A DNA stretch of 64,000 nucleotides from JAUIAI01 sp963732405 (GCA_963732405.1 CAVSZG010000001.1:682001-746000); one strand, 5' to 3'; positions 8,443 to 16,871 are shown, numbered from the stretch's first letter. Numbers and translations: made by a program. The notes: generated by a model not told the origin, from the sequence alone.

Positions 8443-8829
8443 TCATCGGCCGTCCGACAGCTTAGCCAGATGCTGCAGATAAGCCACCAGTTCCCAGATT
8501 TCTTCAGGGTTGTAGGCACCGCCCCAGGCGGGCATCACGTCGGTCCCGCCCCGCCTGCCAACGGTGATGGTCTTGAATGCGAAGGCCGGATCGAAATCCG
8601 TGCGTCCCTTGAACCGCGGCGCCCGCCCGCCCATGCCCTCACTGCCATGGCAATACGCGGCGCAGGAAGTGCCGAAGCGCAGCTTGCCCGCCTCGATACG
8701 CTTGGCATCGGTCAGATCAAACGGTGCCTGTGTCGCATCAGTTGCACCGGCGGTGCCCGCCGTCGTCCCCGTGATGGAGAGCGCCGCGCCGATCAGCGCC
8801 GGGGCCATGATTCGTCGCCAGCCAGTCAT
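8443..8829 (-). CDS. Cytochrome c with CX3CH haem motif, partner of PQQ dehydrogenase 2
   Basis: A 128-residue secreted protein with a signal peptide (cleavage near AGAT, residues 27-30) and a single-domain cytochrome c fold. The haem-binding motif is CAAYCH at residues 56-61, which has three residues rather than two between the cysteines. The likely distal ligand is Met99 in DVMPAWGG. The ATG follows the stop of the upstream PQQ dehydrogenase with no gap (TGA-ATG), so translation is probably coupled. It should accept electrons from that dehydrogenase. Confidence 0.87.
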   Translation of the reverse strand: MTGWRRIMAPALIGAALSITGTTAGTAGATDATQAPFDLTDAKRIEAGKLRFGTSCAAYCHGSEGMGGRAPRFKGRTDFDPAFAFKTITVGRRGGTDVMPAWGGAYNPEEIWELVAYLQHLAKLSDGR

Positions 8830-10512
8830 TCAATCGACCGTGAAGGTGATGATCGATGCACCGCCGGGCAGATCACGGATCTCGGGAAACGCGCCGACCA
8901 GGAATCCCGGTGCGTGTGAACCGAGCCCGGTGGGAATCGAGATGTACTGCCGGCCATCGACCCGGTAGCTCACCGGACCGCCGCGCGAACCCGATCCGGC
9001 ATTGAACTGCCAGAGCACGTCGCCATTGTCGGCATCGAAGGCATAGAGGTTGCCCACAATGTCGCCGGTGAACACGAGGCCGCCGCCGGTCGCCAGCACG
9101 CCGCCCAGCGCCGGCATGTCGAAGCGTTTCTTCCAGGCGAGTTTGCCAGTGATCGGATTCATGGCGCCCAGCCAGCCGTCAGCCTTCTTGCCCGGCGGAT
9201 TGGTCAAGGTGATCTCGGACAGGCCGAGCGACAACATGTTGATGGCGGGTACCGGACCCTGTTTCGCACTGGTGACCGTATTGCAAACCTCCATGCCGTG
9301 CGAGAACCAGAGGTTCTTGCCGGGATCATAGGCACCATGGTTCCAGCTACGGGCCCCTAGCAGATTCGGGCAGTGCAGCTTCTGCTTGCCGGTTTCCGGG
9401 TAATTGGGCTCGATCGGCAAGCCGGTTTCCGGATCCACACCCTTGGCCCAGTTCATGTTTTCGGTGTACTGCCAGGCATTGATCATGTCGCCGTTGTCCT
9501 TGTCCATCACATAGACAAAGCCGTTCTTGTTCAGATGCGCGAGCACTGTCTTGCCCTTGCCATCGGGCACCAGCAAGGCTTCGTAGGCGGAGTCGAAGTC
9601 CCAGGTATCCATCGGTACTTCCTGGCGATACCACTTGAGCTTGCCGGTTTTGGGCGCCAGGGCGAGCACGGATGCCGTGTAGAGGTTGTCGCCCTTGCGT
9701 TCGTCGTGATTGAAGTCGGGCGACGCATTGCTCGTGCCGATATAAATGGTGTCGGTGGTTGGATCATAGGTGCCCGGCAGCCAGGCCGATCCACCACCCT
9801 TGTTGCGACTGTCGCCGGGCCAGCTGGTGTTGTCATCGCGCGGAATCTCGAATGTCCAGGCGCGTTCGCCCGTATCGGCATTGACCGCGAAGATCTTGCC
9901 GATGATCGGCTGATCGCCACCGGTGGTGCCCCCGAACAGGATGTCGCCCGCCAGTTGCGGCGGCGAGGAGAACAAGGCGCCGAATTCTTCGCGCGGCCGG
10001 GTCAACTGGGTGGACCACAATTCCTTGCCCGTCTGTTGGTCCAGCGCAATGAATCGGCCATCGAGCGTGCCGATGAACACCTTGCCGCGACCCACGGTCA
10101 CGCCGCGGCTGGCCGACGCATAGAACACTTCGCCGACTACCGGATCGAGCTTGGGCGTGTAGCGCCACCGCACGGCGCCGGTTTTTGCATCGAGCGCAAA
10201 CACGTTGTTGTCGGCCGCAATCGAATACATCACCCCGTCGATGACGATCGGCGTGGCCTGCATGCCATGAGTGACCGAGCCGGGCTGGTGAATCCAGGCA
10301 ACCCGCAGATGCTTCACGTTGCCCTTGTGAATCTGATTCAGTGGACTGAAACGCCAGGCGTTGTAGCTGCGATGGTATTGCGGCCAGTTGTCGGGATCTT
10401 CGTAGCCAGGCCCGGTTGCCGTGGCGGCCCATGCCGCCGGGCCACACACACCCAGACACAAGGCCATCGTCAGATTGATCGCGCGGTGATGATTCGGAAG
10501 TCGAATGCTCAT
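8830..10512 (-). CDS. PQQ-dependent alcohol dehydrogenase 2 (quinoprotein)
   Basis: A 560-residue periplasmic quinoprotein. The start MSIRLP at 10512 has a GAGGAG ribosome-binding site and begins a signal peptide ending near AAWAA. Propeller motifs include ALDAKTGAVRW, ALDQQTGKELW and AFDADNGDVLW. The catalytic Asp305 lies in WDFDS, and Asp307 is the lanthanide-type extra Asp. Asn262 (TSNASP) is the second ligand. The usual Glu ligand position appears as Asp200 in GGDQ. As in the first dehydrogenase, the vicinal Cys-Cys pair is missing (segment EVFYASASRG). It is the first gene of an operon behind a sigma-54-type promoter and is translationally coupled to a cytochrome c. Confidence 0.91.
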   Translation of the reverse strand: MSIRLPNHHRAINLTMALCLGVCGPAAWAATATGPGYEDPDNWPQYHRSYNAWRFSPLNQIHKGNVKHLRVAWIHQPGSVTHGMQATPIVIDGVMYSIAADNNVFALDAKTGAVRWRYTPKLDPVVGEVFYASASRGVTVGRGKVFIGTLDGRFIALDQQTGKELWSTQLTRPREEFGALFSSPPQLAGDILFGGTTGGDQPIIGKIFAVNADTGERAWTFEIPRDDNTSWPGDSRNKGGGSAWLPGTYDPTTDTIYIGTSNASPDFNHDERKGDNLYTASVLALAPKTGKLKWYRQEVPMDTWDFDSAYEALLVPDGKGKTVLAHLNKNGFVYVMDKDNGDMINAWQYTENMNWAKGVDPETGLPIEPNYPETGKQKLHCPNLLGARSWNHGAYDPGKNLWFSHGMEVCNTVTSAKQGPVPAINMLSLGLSEITLTNPPGKKADGWLGAMNPITGKLAWKKRFDMPALGGVLATGGGLVFTGDIVGNLYAFDADNGDVLWQFNAGSGSRGGPVSYRVDGRQYISIPTGLGSHAPGFLVGAFPEIRDLPGGASIITFTVD

Positions 10513-10617
10513 GATCTGCTCCTCTCGTTCTTGGATTCGGCTGCCGTGAGGCTCGCCGCTGGCGGGGCGCGATCGACCGCAACGCGACGATCCGGGCATC
10601 ACCTGGACAAGGCGTAA

Positions 10618-10633
10618 AGCAACATGTGTGCCA
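10618..10633 (-). promoter_or_regulatory. Sigma-54 (-24/-12) promoter
   Basis: The minus strand reads TGGCAC-ACATG-TTGCT, an exact match to the TGGCAC-N5-TTGCW consensus for RpoN. Transcription would begin near 10606, giving a leader of about 95 bases before PQQ dehydrogenase 2. Both the divergent sigma-54 activator and the palindromes about 100 bases upstream support it. Confidence 0.85.
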
Positions 10634-10700
10634 CGCCATTCACCTGACCGAAACCGCATCAAATGGCGTCATTCGGCGATCGCTGTGATGGCATCCGCCG

Positions 10701-10744
10701 ACCTGTCACACCCCGGGTGTGACAGGTGTCCCGGTGCTGTAACA
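10701..10744. promoter_or_regulatory. Two upstream activator sites for the sigma-54 regulator
   Basis: Site 1 (10701-10727) is a perfect inverted repeat with 13-bp arms around one base; its core is TGTCAC-N9-GTGACA. Site 2 (10727-10744) is a weaker TGTCCC-N6-GTAACA. Both fit the TGTnnC...GnnACA form used by AcoR-like activators. Their centres lie roughly 105-130 bases upstream of the predicted start of transcription, the usual range for enhancer sites. Confidence 0.75.
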
Positions 10745-10862
10745 GTTGCAGGTCGGTCTTGTGGCACCCGATACCGGGCGTTAGACTGAGGCTCAAAAAT
10801 CGCACCCTGACCCGTCGCGTGAATCGGCGCACCGGTTTGCCTGGGGCCATATGGAGACACCG

Positions 10863-12848
10863 ATGCTGGCACAGCAGAGCGAACACATCGCAACGGTCCT
10901 GCATGTCGTGGAGCGGGGCGTGAATGCCACGCGGGCCAGTGCCCATGATTCCATCATCCGCGACTCATGGTCGCGCTGCGTAGCCGAACACCGGCTCGAT
11001 CCCACGCGCATGCAGGAGGCGGTGATTCTGCCAGGTGAACGACTGCGCGAACATCAGGACCGCATGGAGGAGTTCCTGCAGATTGCACGGCACGGCCTTG
11101 AAACGCTGTATCACCAGGTGGCCGGGCTGGGCTATTGCGTGTTGTTGACCGATGCACGCGGTGTCACGGTCGATTTCCTGGGTGATCTGGTCTTCGAACC
11201 GAGCCTGCGCAAGGCGGGTCTGTACCTGGGCGCCGACTGGAGCGAGCAGGTGGCCGGCACCTGCGGCGTGGGCACGTGCATCGCCACGCTCGAGCCACTC
11301 ACCGTGCACCTGGCTGATCATTTTGATGCGACCCATATTCCGCTCACCTGCACGTCGGCACCGATCTTTGACGCCTCCGGTGAACTGCTGGCGGTGCTCG
11401 ATGTCTCGCAATTGTCGTCGGCCCAGCCCAAGGCCAGCCAGCACCTGGCCTTGCAACTGGTGATGGCCCATGCCCGATTGATCGAGAGCGCAGCCTTTAT
11501 GCGTCGCTTTCGACATGACCGGGTGTTGCGCATGAGTGGGGCGCCGCAGTTTCTGGACGTGAATCCCGAGTATCTGGTGGCGCTCGATGACGCGGGCCGT
11601 GTCATCGGGCACAACCGACGCGCCCAGTTGCTGCTTGGCGGCGACCGCCCGGGCAATTCGGTGCTGGGGCGCTCGATCGACACCTTCTGCGATGCATCGC
11701 TGGAGCGCCTCGAAGGCTTCACGGTGGCCTGCCCCTTGCAGGAACGCGCGATCATGCTCACCGGCAGCGCCCGGGTATTGTTTGCCCTGACCGCCGCCCC
11801 GACGCCGCGCGTCAGCACGCAGCGTGGCCAGCGCAGTGGTGCGGGCGCCCTGCCCGAGCCGCTTGCATCGCTGTCCGGCGGCGATCCCGTGCTCGATCGG
11901 CAGATTGAGCGGGCGGCCAAACTGGTCAACTCACCGATCAGTATCCTGCTGCTGGGCGAAACCGGTTCGGGCAAGGAATATTTCGCCAAAGCAATTCATG
12001 CCAGCAGCAAACGACGGGCTCATCCGCTGATTGCCGTCAACTGCGCAGCCATTCCCGAATCGCTGATCGAAAGTGAATTGTTCGGTTATGAAGCAGGCAG
12101 TTTTTCGGGTGCTCGCAACCGGGGCAAACGCGGTTTGATCCAGGAGGCCGATGGCGGCACCTTGTTTCTCGATGAGATCGGCGACATGGCCCTGGACCTG
12201 CAGGCCCGCCTGCTGCGGGTGCTGGCCGAGCGCGAGGTGTTGCCGGTCGGCGCGACCCGGGCGATTCCGGTGGACATTCGCGTGATTGCGGCAACCCATT
12301 GTGATCTGGAGGCGCGCGTGCGCGACGGGCAGTTCCGCGATGACCTCTATTATCGACTCAATGGTGCACTGGTCTGCCTGCCGCCGCTGCGTGAGCGCAG
12401 CGACCTCGATTGGCTGATCGACCGGATGCTCGGTCAGCTTCACAAAGCCGGCGATCGCCACAAGGAGTTGCCCCGACTCAGCGAGCCGGCCCGGGCGATC
12501 CTGCAGGCGCACCGATGGCCGGGCAATCTGCGCGAGCTGCGCAATGTGATCGAATATGCTGGGGCCGTCTGTGCGGGCAACCGGATTGATGTGGCGGACC
12601 TGCCCGATGGTCTGGTCGAACCCGACGCCGATGCTCCGGACGATGACCGCTCGTTAACGACCGATCTGATTCCGCCGCACACGGCCTCCACGCTGCTGGC
12701 TCAATTACAGGCCGCGAGCTGGAACGTGAGCGCGGTCGCGCGGCAACTGGGTGTGGCGCGCATGACGGTGTATCGGCGCATGCATCGGCTCGGCCTGCGA
12801 TCGCCGGCCCGGCTGGACCGGCCCGCCCGGTCCTCGATGCCCGACTGA
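10863..12848 (+). CDS. Sigma-54-dependent transcriptional activator, AcoR-like (GAF, AAA+, Fis HTH)
   Basis: A 661-residue enhancer-binding protein. The N-terminal third is a sensory region with a GAF-like domain containing CGVGTC. The AAA+ domain has Walker A GETGSGKE near residue 365 and Walker B TLFLDEIGD near 433. The sigma-54 contact loop is GSFSGA rather than GAFTGA. A Fis-type helix-turn-helix ends the protein (NVSAVARQLGVARMTVYRRM). The ATG at 10863 has GGAG six bases upstream; an ATG at 10851 is the alternative. It is divergent from PQQ dehydrogenase 2 and most likely switches that operon on when a substrate or related compound is sensed. Confidence 0.92.
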   Translation: MLAQQSEHIATVLHVVERGVNATRASAHDSIIRDSWSRCVAEHRLDPTRMQEAVILPGERLREHQDRMEEFLQIARHGLETLYHQVAGLGYCVLLTDARGVTVDFLGDLVFEPSLRKAGLYLGADWSEQVAGTCGVGTCIATLEPLTVHLADHFDATHIPLTCTSAPIFDASGELLAVLDVSQLSSAQPKASQHLALQLVMAHARLIESAAFMRRFRHDRVLRMSGAPQFLDVNPEYLVALDDAGRVIGHNRRAQLLLGGDRPGNSVLGRSIDTFCDASLERLEGFTVACPLQERAIMLTGSARVLFALTAAPTPRVSTQRGQRSGAGALPEPLASLSGGDPVLDRQIERAAKLVNSPISILLLGETGSGKEYFAKAIHASSKRRAHPLIAVNCAAIPESLIESELFGYEAGSFSGARNRGKRGLIQEADGGTLFLDEIGDMALDLQARLLRVLAEREVLPVGATRAIPVDIRVIAATHCDLEARVRDGQFRDDLYYRLNGALVCLPPLRERSDLDWLIDRMLGQLHKAGDRHKELPRLSEPARAILQAHRWPGNLRELRNVIEYAGAVCAGNRIDVADLPDGLVEPDADAPDDDRSLTTDLIPPHTASTLLAQLQAASWNVSAVARQLGVARMTVYRRMHRLGLRSPARLDRPARSSMPD

Positions 12849-12854
12849 TCGCCT

Positions 12855-12870
12855 GGCCCCGATCGGGGCC
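12855..12870. terminator. Palindrome between convergent genes
   Basis: GGCCCCGATCGGGGCC is a perfect 16-bp palindrome. It lies 7 bases after the regulator stop and 25 bases before the stop of the convergent DUF1993 gene. A bidirectional terminator is possible, though no T-run is present. Confidence 0.4.
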
Positions 12871-12894
12871 GGGCGTCGGGACCGGTTCGCTGCG

Positions 12895-13401
12895 TCAGAT
12901 CTTGCCCAGGAAATCGCGCTTGCCGATCTCCACCCCGTTGTGGCGCAGGATGTTGTAGGTCGTGGTGATGTGGAAATACAGGTTGGGCAGCGCATGGCCG
13001 AGCAGGAACTGCATGCCCTGGTAGTGCGTTTCGGTGTCGCCCCGCCGGGTCACGATGGCCTTGTCTTCGGTACCGTCGATCTGGGCAGCGGTGAAGCCTT
13101 CGACAAAAGCCAGGGTCTTGGCCACGCGGGCGCGCAGATCGGCAATGCTGCGTTCGTTGTCCTCATGGGTCGGGTTGTCCACCCCGGCCAGCCTGGCCAC
13201 CAGCCCCTTGGCGGTATCGCAGGCGATCTGGACCTGGCGACGCATGGGCAACATGTCCGGATAGAGTCGAAAATCGGTCAGCGCAGCCTCGTCCCACTGG
13301 CGCGCAGCCACATGGGCCTGGGCTTTTTCAAGCAGATGATCCAGATTGCGCAGTGCATTGCAAAGACGCGGCACGCTCGCGTGAAACATGGAAATGGTCA
13401 T
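12895..13401 (-). CDS. DUF1993 family protein
   Basis: A 168-residue cytosolic protein recognisable as DUF1993 from its start TISMFHASVPRLCNALRNLD and from DFRLYPDMLPMRRQVQIACD. The C-terminal FLLGHALPNLYFHITTTYNILRHNGV (split by positions 133-158) is the most conserved block. The fold resembles DinB-like four-helix bundles. No enzymatic function is established. The ATG has CGGAG at a good distance. It is probably a single-gene unit. Confidence 0.85.
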   Translation of the reverse strand: MTISMFHASVPRLCNALRNLDHLLEKAQAHVAARQWDEAALTDFRLYPDMLPMRRQVQIACDTAKGLVARLAGVDNPTHEDNERSIADLRARVAKTLAFVEGFTAAQIDGTEDKAIVTRRGDTETHYQGMQFLLGHALPNLYFHITTTYNILRHNGVEIGKRDFLGKI

Positions 13402-13458
13402 GAAAGACTCCGGGATACACCGTGACCGGTCGGTCGGCTGGGCCGCATTATCCGCTGT

Positions 13459-14094
13459 TCAGCGGGTCGCCCGCGTGAGTAATGCCGCAATGCCGATGAA
13501 GGTCGCACCGGCGATCCGATTGAACCAGCGGCCATGCGCGACGATCCAGGGCCCGATGCGCCCGGCCATGGCGGCCAGCACCAGCTCGTAGAAAAATTCG
13601 ATGATCGTGAAGGTGCCACCGAGCACCAGGAACTGGACCCACAGCGACACGCCAGGCATCATGAATTGCGGCAGGAAGGCCGCGAAGAAGATCAGGGCCT
13701 TGGGGTTCGACACCGCCACCAGAAAGCCCTGACTGAAGCGGCTCCAGCCCGAACGCTCGGCAACCTGACCACCGGGGCCGGCGTTCGCGCGGCGCATCGT
13801 CACGGTAGGCGGTGGCGCGAACCAGAGCTGCACGCCCAGGTAAACGAGATAGGCCGCGCCCAGCCACTTGGTAACGGTGAAGGCCTGCTCGGAGGCCGCC
13901 AGCAGCGCGCCCAGTCCCGACAGCGACAATCCCACCAGCACCAGGAAGCCGATCATGCCGCCGGCGGCCGTTGCCACCGTTGAACGGAAGCCAAATTGCA
14001 GGCCATGGGTGAGCGACAACAAGCCGTTGGGGCCCGGCGTGAGCGACAGGCCGATGGCGGCAGCGAGGTAGATCAACCAGTGGTCGAAGGTCAT
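13459..14094 (-). CDS. LysE/RhtB family amino-acid exporter
   Basis: A 211-residue inner-membrane protein with about six hydrophobic segments. The family signature is at the N-terminus: LSLTPGPNGLLSLTHGLQFG, positions 16-35. The block GFLVAVSNPKALIFFAAFLPQF (positions 123-144) is also typical. LysE/RhtB proteins export amino acids or homoserine lactones; which one cannot be told here. The gene follows paaZ on the same strand with a 29-base gap, so the two may share a transcript. Confidence 0.87.
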   Translation of the reverse strand: MTFDHWLIYLAAAIGLSLTPGPNGLLSLTHGLQFGFRSTVATAAGGMIGFLVLVGLSLSGLGALLAASEQAFTVTKWLGAAYLVYLGVQLWFAPPPTVTMRRANAGPGGQVAERSGWSRFSQGFLVAVSNPKALIFFAAFLPQFMMPGVSLWVQFLVLGGTFTIIEFFYELVLAAMAGRIGPWIVAHGRWFNRIAGATFIGIAALLTRATR

Positions 14095-14123
14095 GCGGAT
14101 TCCGGCGGGTTCAACTGAATCGG

Positions 14124-16187
14124 TCAGGGAGCCTGATCGACCGGCCGCTTGAGCACCAGGGTCAGGATGTCGTAGCTGGCCACCAGTTCATCCAGTTGGT
14201 TGGTGACCTGCACATCCCAGGCCACCACGCCCTGGTCGGGTTGCCCTTCGCGGGGCGGCCGCTCGGTCTTGCGTTTGCAGGTCAGGCGCGCCCGAATGGT
14301 ATCGCCGATGCCCACCGGCTTGACGAAACGCAGGGTGTCCAGACCGTAGTTGGCCAGTACCGGCCCCTTGGCCGGCGACACGAACAGCCCGGCAGCCGCC
14401 GACAGCACAAAATACCCATGGGCGATGCGCTTGCCGAACGGCGATTCACGGGCGGCGATCTCGTCGAAGTGCATGTAGAAATAGTCGCCCGAGATGCCAC
14501 CGAAGGCGACGATGTCGGCCTCACTCACGGTACGCCGGTGGGTCAGCAGCGAATCGCCGATCTGCAGGTCGTCGAACCACTTGCGAAACGGATGCTCGAC
14601 CGACTCCTGCACCCGTGCGCCGCGCACATACTCGCCGGTGACAGCGGCGAGCATCGACGGCGAACCCTGGATTGCGCAGCGCTGCAGGTAGTGGCTGACC
14701 GCGCGAAGTCCACCCAGCTCCTCTCCGCCGCCGGCACGTCCGGGCCCCCCGTGCTTGAGCCCTGGCAGCGGCGAGCCGTGGCCGGTGGATTCGACCGCAG
14801 CCTCGCGGTCAAGGATGTGCACCCGGCCATGCCAGACCGCCAGCGCCGGCACGACATGCGCGGCCAGTGCCGCATCGCGGGTGACGAGCGTACTGACCAG
14901 GCTGCCCTTGCCCAGCGCCGCCAATACCACCGCCTGGTCGATATCGTCATAGGGAATGACCGTGCTCACCGGACCGAAGGCTTCGATCTCGTGCACCGCC
15001 GGATGGGCGAAACCATCGTCGCAACGCAACAGGGTCGGCGCGAAGAACGCACCCTCGGCCACGCCCTCGCCGATCGGTGCGAAGCCAGGTCCGGACTGAG
15101 GCACGATCTGGCCATGGTGGGCCAGCATCGCGACCTTGGCCGCCACGTCCTGTTGCTGCGCCCGTGAGGCCAGCGCCCCCATGCGCACCTGCTCGAGCGC
15201 CGGGTCACCCACCGTGATGGCGGCCAGTTGTGCCGCCAGTCGCTCGCAGACCGCATCCAGATGCCGGCGCGGCACCAGCACACGGCGGATCGCGGTGCAT
15301 TTCTGGCCGGCCTTGGCGCTCATCTCGCGCACGACTTCGCGGATATAGAGCCCGAATTCTTCGTCCGAGGGATCGATATCGGGTGCGAGCAAGGCACAGT
15401 TCAGCGAGTCGGCCTCGGCGTTGAATGGCACCGAATGGGCGATCAGATTGGCATTGGCACGCAGGCGCGCTGCGGTGTCGGCCGAACCGGTGAAGGTGAC
15501 CATGTCCTGACCGTCGAGTCGATCGAGCAGATCGCCCGTGGCGCCGATCACCAGTTGCAAGGCCCCCGGGGGCAGCAGGCCGGAGTCGGTCATGAGCCGG
15601 ACCATCGCCTCGGTGAGATAACTGGTGGCGGTGGCCGGCTTGACGATGCAGGGCATGCCGGCCAGGAATCCGGGCGCGAATTTTTCGAGCAGACCCCAGA
15701 CCGGAAAGTTGAAGGCGTTGATATGCACCGCCACGCCGGCACGCGGCACCAGCACATGCGTGCCGGCAAAGCCTCCGAGCTTGCCTAGCGCACTGGCCGG
15801 TCCTTCGTGCCAGACATTGCCCGACGGCAGTTCGGCGGCGCCCAGACCGGCATAGGCGAACAAGGTGCCGGCGCCGCCTTCGATATCCACCCAGCTGTCG
15901 CGCCGGGTGGCGCCGGTGTGACGCGACAAGGTGTACAGGGACTCCTTGTGCTCCATGAGCCAGCGGGCCAGGGACTTGAGCAGCGCCGCCCGTTGCTGAA
16001 AATCGAGCGCGCGCAGGGCGGGGCCGCCGACCGTGCGGGCGTGATGCACAGCCTCGCCAAAGTCATTGGCTTCGGCATGGGTATGGGCAACGATCGACCC
16101 ATTGATGGCGCTGCCCAGCGGCGAGGCTGCGGATGCGCCCTGCCAACGGTCGGCAATCAGACTCTGCAAAATGGGCGGGCTGGTCAT
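14124..16187 (-). CDS. paaZ: Bifunctional oxepin-CoA hydrolase / aldehyde dehydrogenase PaaZ
   Basis: A 687-residue two-domain enzyme of aerobic phenylacetate degradation. It opens the oxepin-CoA ring and oxidises the resulting semialdehyde. Residues 1-530 form an aldehyde dehydrogenase domain with predicted catalytic Glu258 (NAEADSLN) and Cys297 (GQKCTAI). The C-terminal MaoC-like hydratase domain has FGGISGDYFYMHFDE, which holds the catalytic Asp and His. Length and motifs match E. coli PaaZ. None of the other paa genes are nearby, so here it stands apart from the usual operon. Related fused enzymes in other CoA pathways are a possible alternative. Confidence 0.9.
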   Translation of the reverse strand: MTSPPILQSLIADRWQGASAASPLGSAINGSIVAHTHAEANDFGEAVHHARTVGGPALRALDFQQRAALLKSLARWLMEHKESLYTLSRHTGATRRDSWVDIEGGAGTLFAYAGLGAAELPSGNVWHEGPASALGKLGGFAGTHVLVPRAGVAVHINAFNFPVWGLLEKFAPGFLAGMPCIVKPATATSYLTEAMVRLMTDSGLLPPGALQLVIGATGDLLDRLDGQDMVTFTGSADTAARLRANANLIAHSVPFNAEADSLNCALLAPDIDPSDEEFGLYIREVVREMSAKAGQKCTAIRRVLVPRRHLDAVCERLAAQLAAITVGDPALEQVRMGALASRAQQQDVAAKVAMLAHHGQIVPQSGPGFAPIGEGVAEGAFFAPTLLRCDDGFAHPAVHEIEAFGPVSTVIPYDDIDQAVVLAALGKGSLVSTLVTRDAALAAHVVPALAVWHGRVHILDREAAVESTGHGSPLPGLKHGGPGRAGGGEELGGLRAVSHYLQRCAIQGSPSMLAAVTGEYVRGARVQESVEHPFRKWFDDLQIGDSLLTHRRTVSEADIVAFGGISGDYFYMHFDEIAARESPFGKRIAHGYFVLSAAAGLFVSPAKGPVLANYGLDTLRFVKPVGIGDTIRARLTCKRKTERPPREGQPDQGVVAWDVQVTNQLDELVASYDILTLVLKRPVDQAP

Positions 16188-16283
16188 GATGGGGATTCCG
16201 GTTCGGTGAGGCCGAGCAACATGCCGGGGATTTTCGCATCATCGTCGGCCCGGTGCCTGCACGATAGCCGGGCGGGCCGACGC

Positions 16284-16871
16284 TTATCTGGACACCAGCG
16301 AGCGCTCCTTGAAGCCGTTGTTCTGGCTGTTGATGACTTCGCCATAGCCGGGCGCGAAGTAGGCCACACCCTGCCCGCCGGCCGCGCTGAACGAGACCCG
16401 CACACAGCGCTCGAAGCGGGCATCGCGCAACTGACAATCGGCGATGCTGTCGATGGTGCGCCGGGTCAGCGAGCCATCACGGTTCACGGTGGGCCAGCTC
16501 GCACCGGCCTGAAGCGGCAGCGCGAGCTCGCGCACGGCCTTGGCCTGCGGATCGGTGGAATAGCGGGTGTAGATGCCCTGATCGTCGACCCGCATGAAGA
16601 TGGTCTCGTTCATCGAGGCAATCACCTTGGACGTCACGCTGACCTGCTGCCAGGTCTGCCCGGCGATCTGCACCTCGCCTTCGCGACTGAAATGCAGCGC
16701 ATCGCGCAGACCATGCGAGCGGATCCGGTAGTCGAGGGCCTCGCGATGGGCCGGCCAGAAGTACTCCTTCGCCGGCGATTCAGCCTGAGCCGGGGGGGTG
16801 GCAAGCAGCCCGAGAACCAGCAGGCCGATGGCGGTGAGTGGGATGGTGCGCGGTATCGCTCGCGATGGCAT
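16284..16871 (-). CDS. Secreted protein of unknown function
   Basis: I do not recognise a family. The 195-residue product starts with a clear signal peptide (hydrophobic LTAIGLLVLGLL, cleavage after PAQA). The mature part has no membrane segment and two cysteines (DCQLRDARFERC) that could form a disulfide. The pattern of short beta-prone stretches and the phrase VAYFAPGYGEVINS is like periplasmic DUF3108-type or lipoprotein-like beta proteins, but that is a weak resemblance. It stands alone between paaZ and the thioredoxin-like gene. Confidence 0.7.
   Translation of the reverse strand: MPSRAIPRTIPLTAIGLLVLGLLATPPAQAESPAKEYFWPAHREALDYRIRSHGLRDALHFSREGEVQIAGQTWQQVSVTSKVIASMNETIFMRVDDQGIYTRYSTDPQAKAVRELALPLQAGASWPTVNRDGSLTRRTIDSIADCQLRDARFERCVRVSFSAAGGQGVAYFAPGYGEVINSQNNGFKERSLVSR

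Larger units (their letters stand above)
10513..10862. promoter_or_regulatory. Divergent control region between PQQ dehydrogenase 2 and its sigma-54 activator
   Basis: This 350-base gap holds no gene. It contains a minus-strand -24/-12 promoter near 10618-10633 and two activator-type palindromes at 10701-10744, listed separately. No second -24/-12 element was seen pointing toward the regulator. Confidence 0.7.

Noticed and set aside
7238..8482. A 414-codon plus-strand frame opposite the monooxygenase
   Set aside because: The minus strand has clear FAD and NADPH motifs; this frame is an antisense product of high GC content.
9373..10617. A 414-codon plus-strand frame opposite PQQ dehydrogenase 2
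   Set aside because: No signal peptide, domain or ribosome-binding site; the quinoprotein on the other strand is certain.
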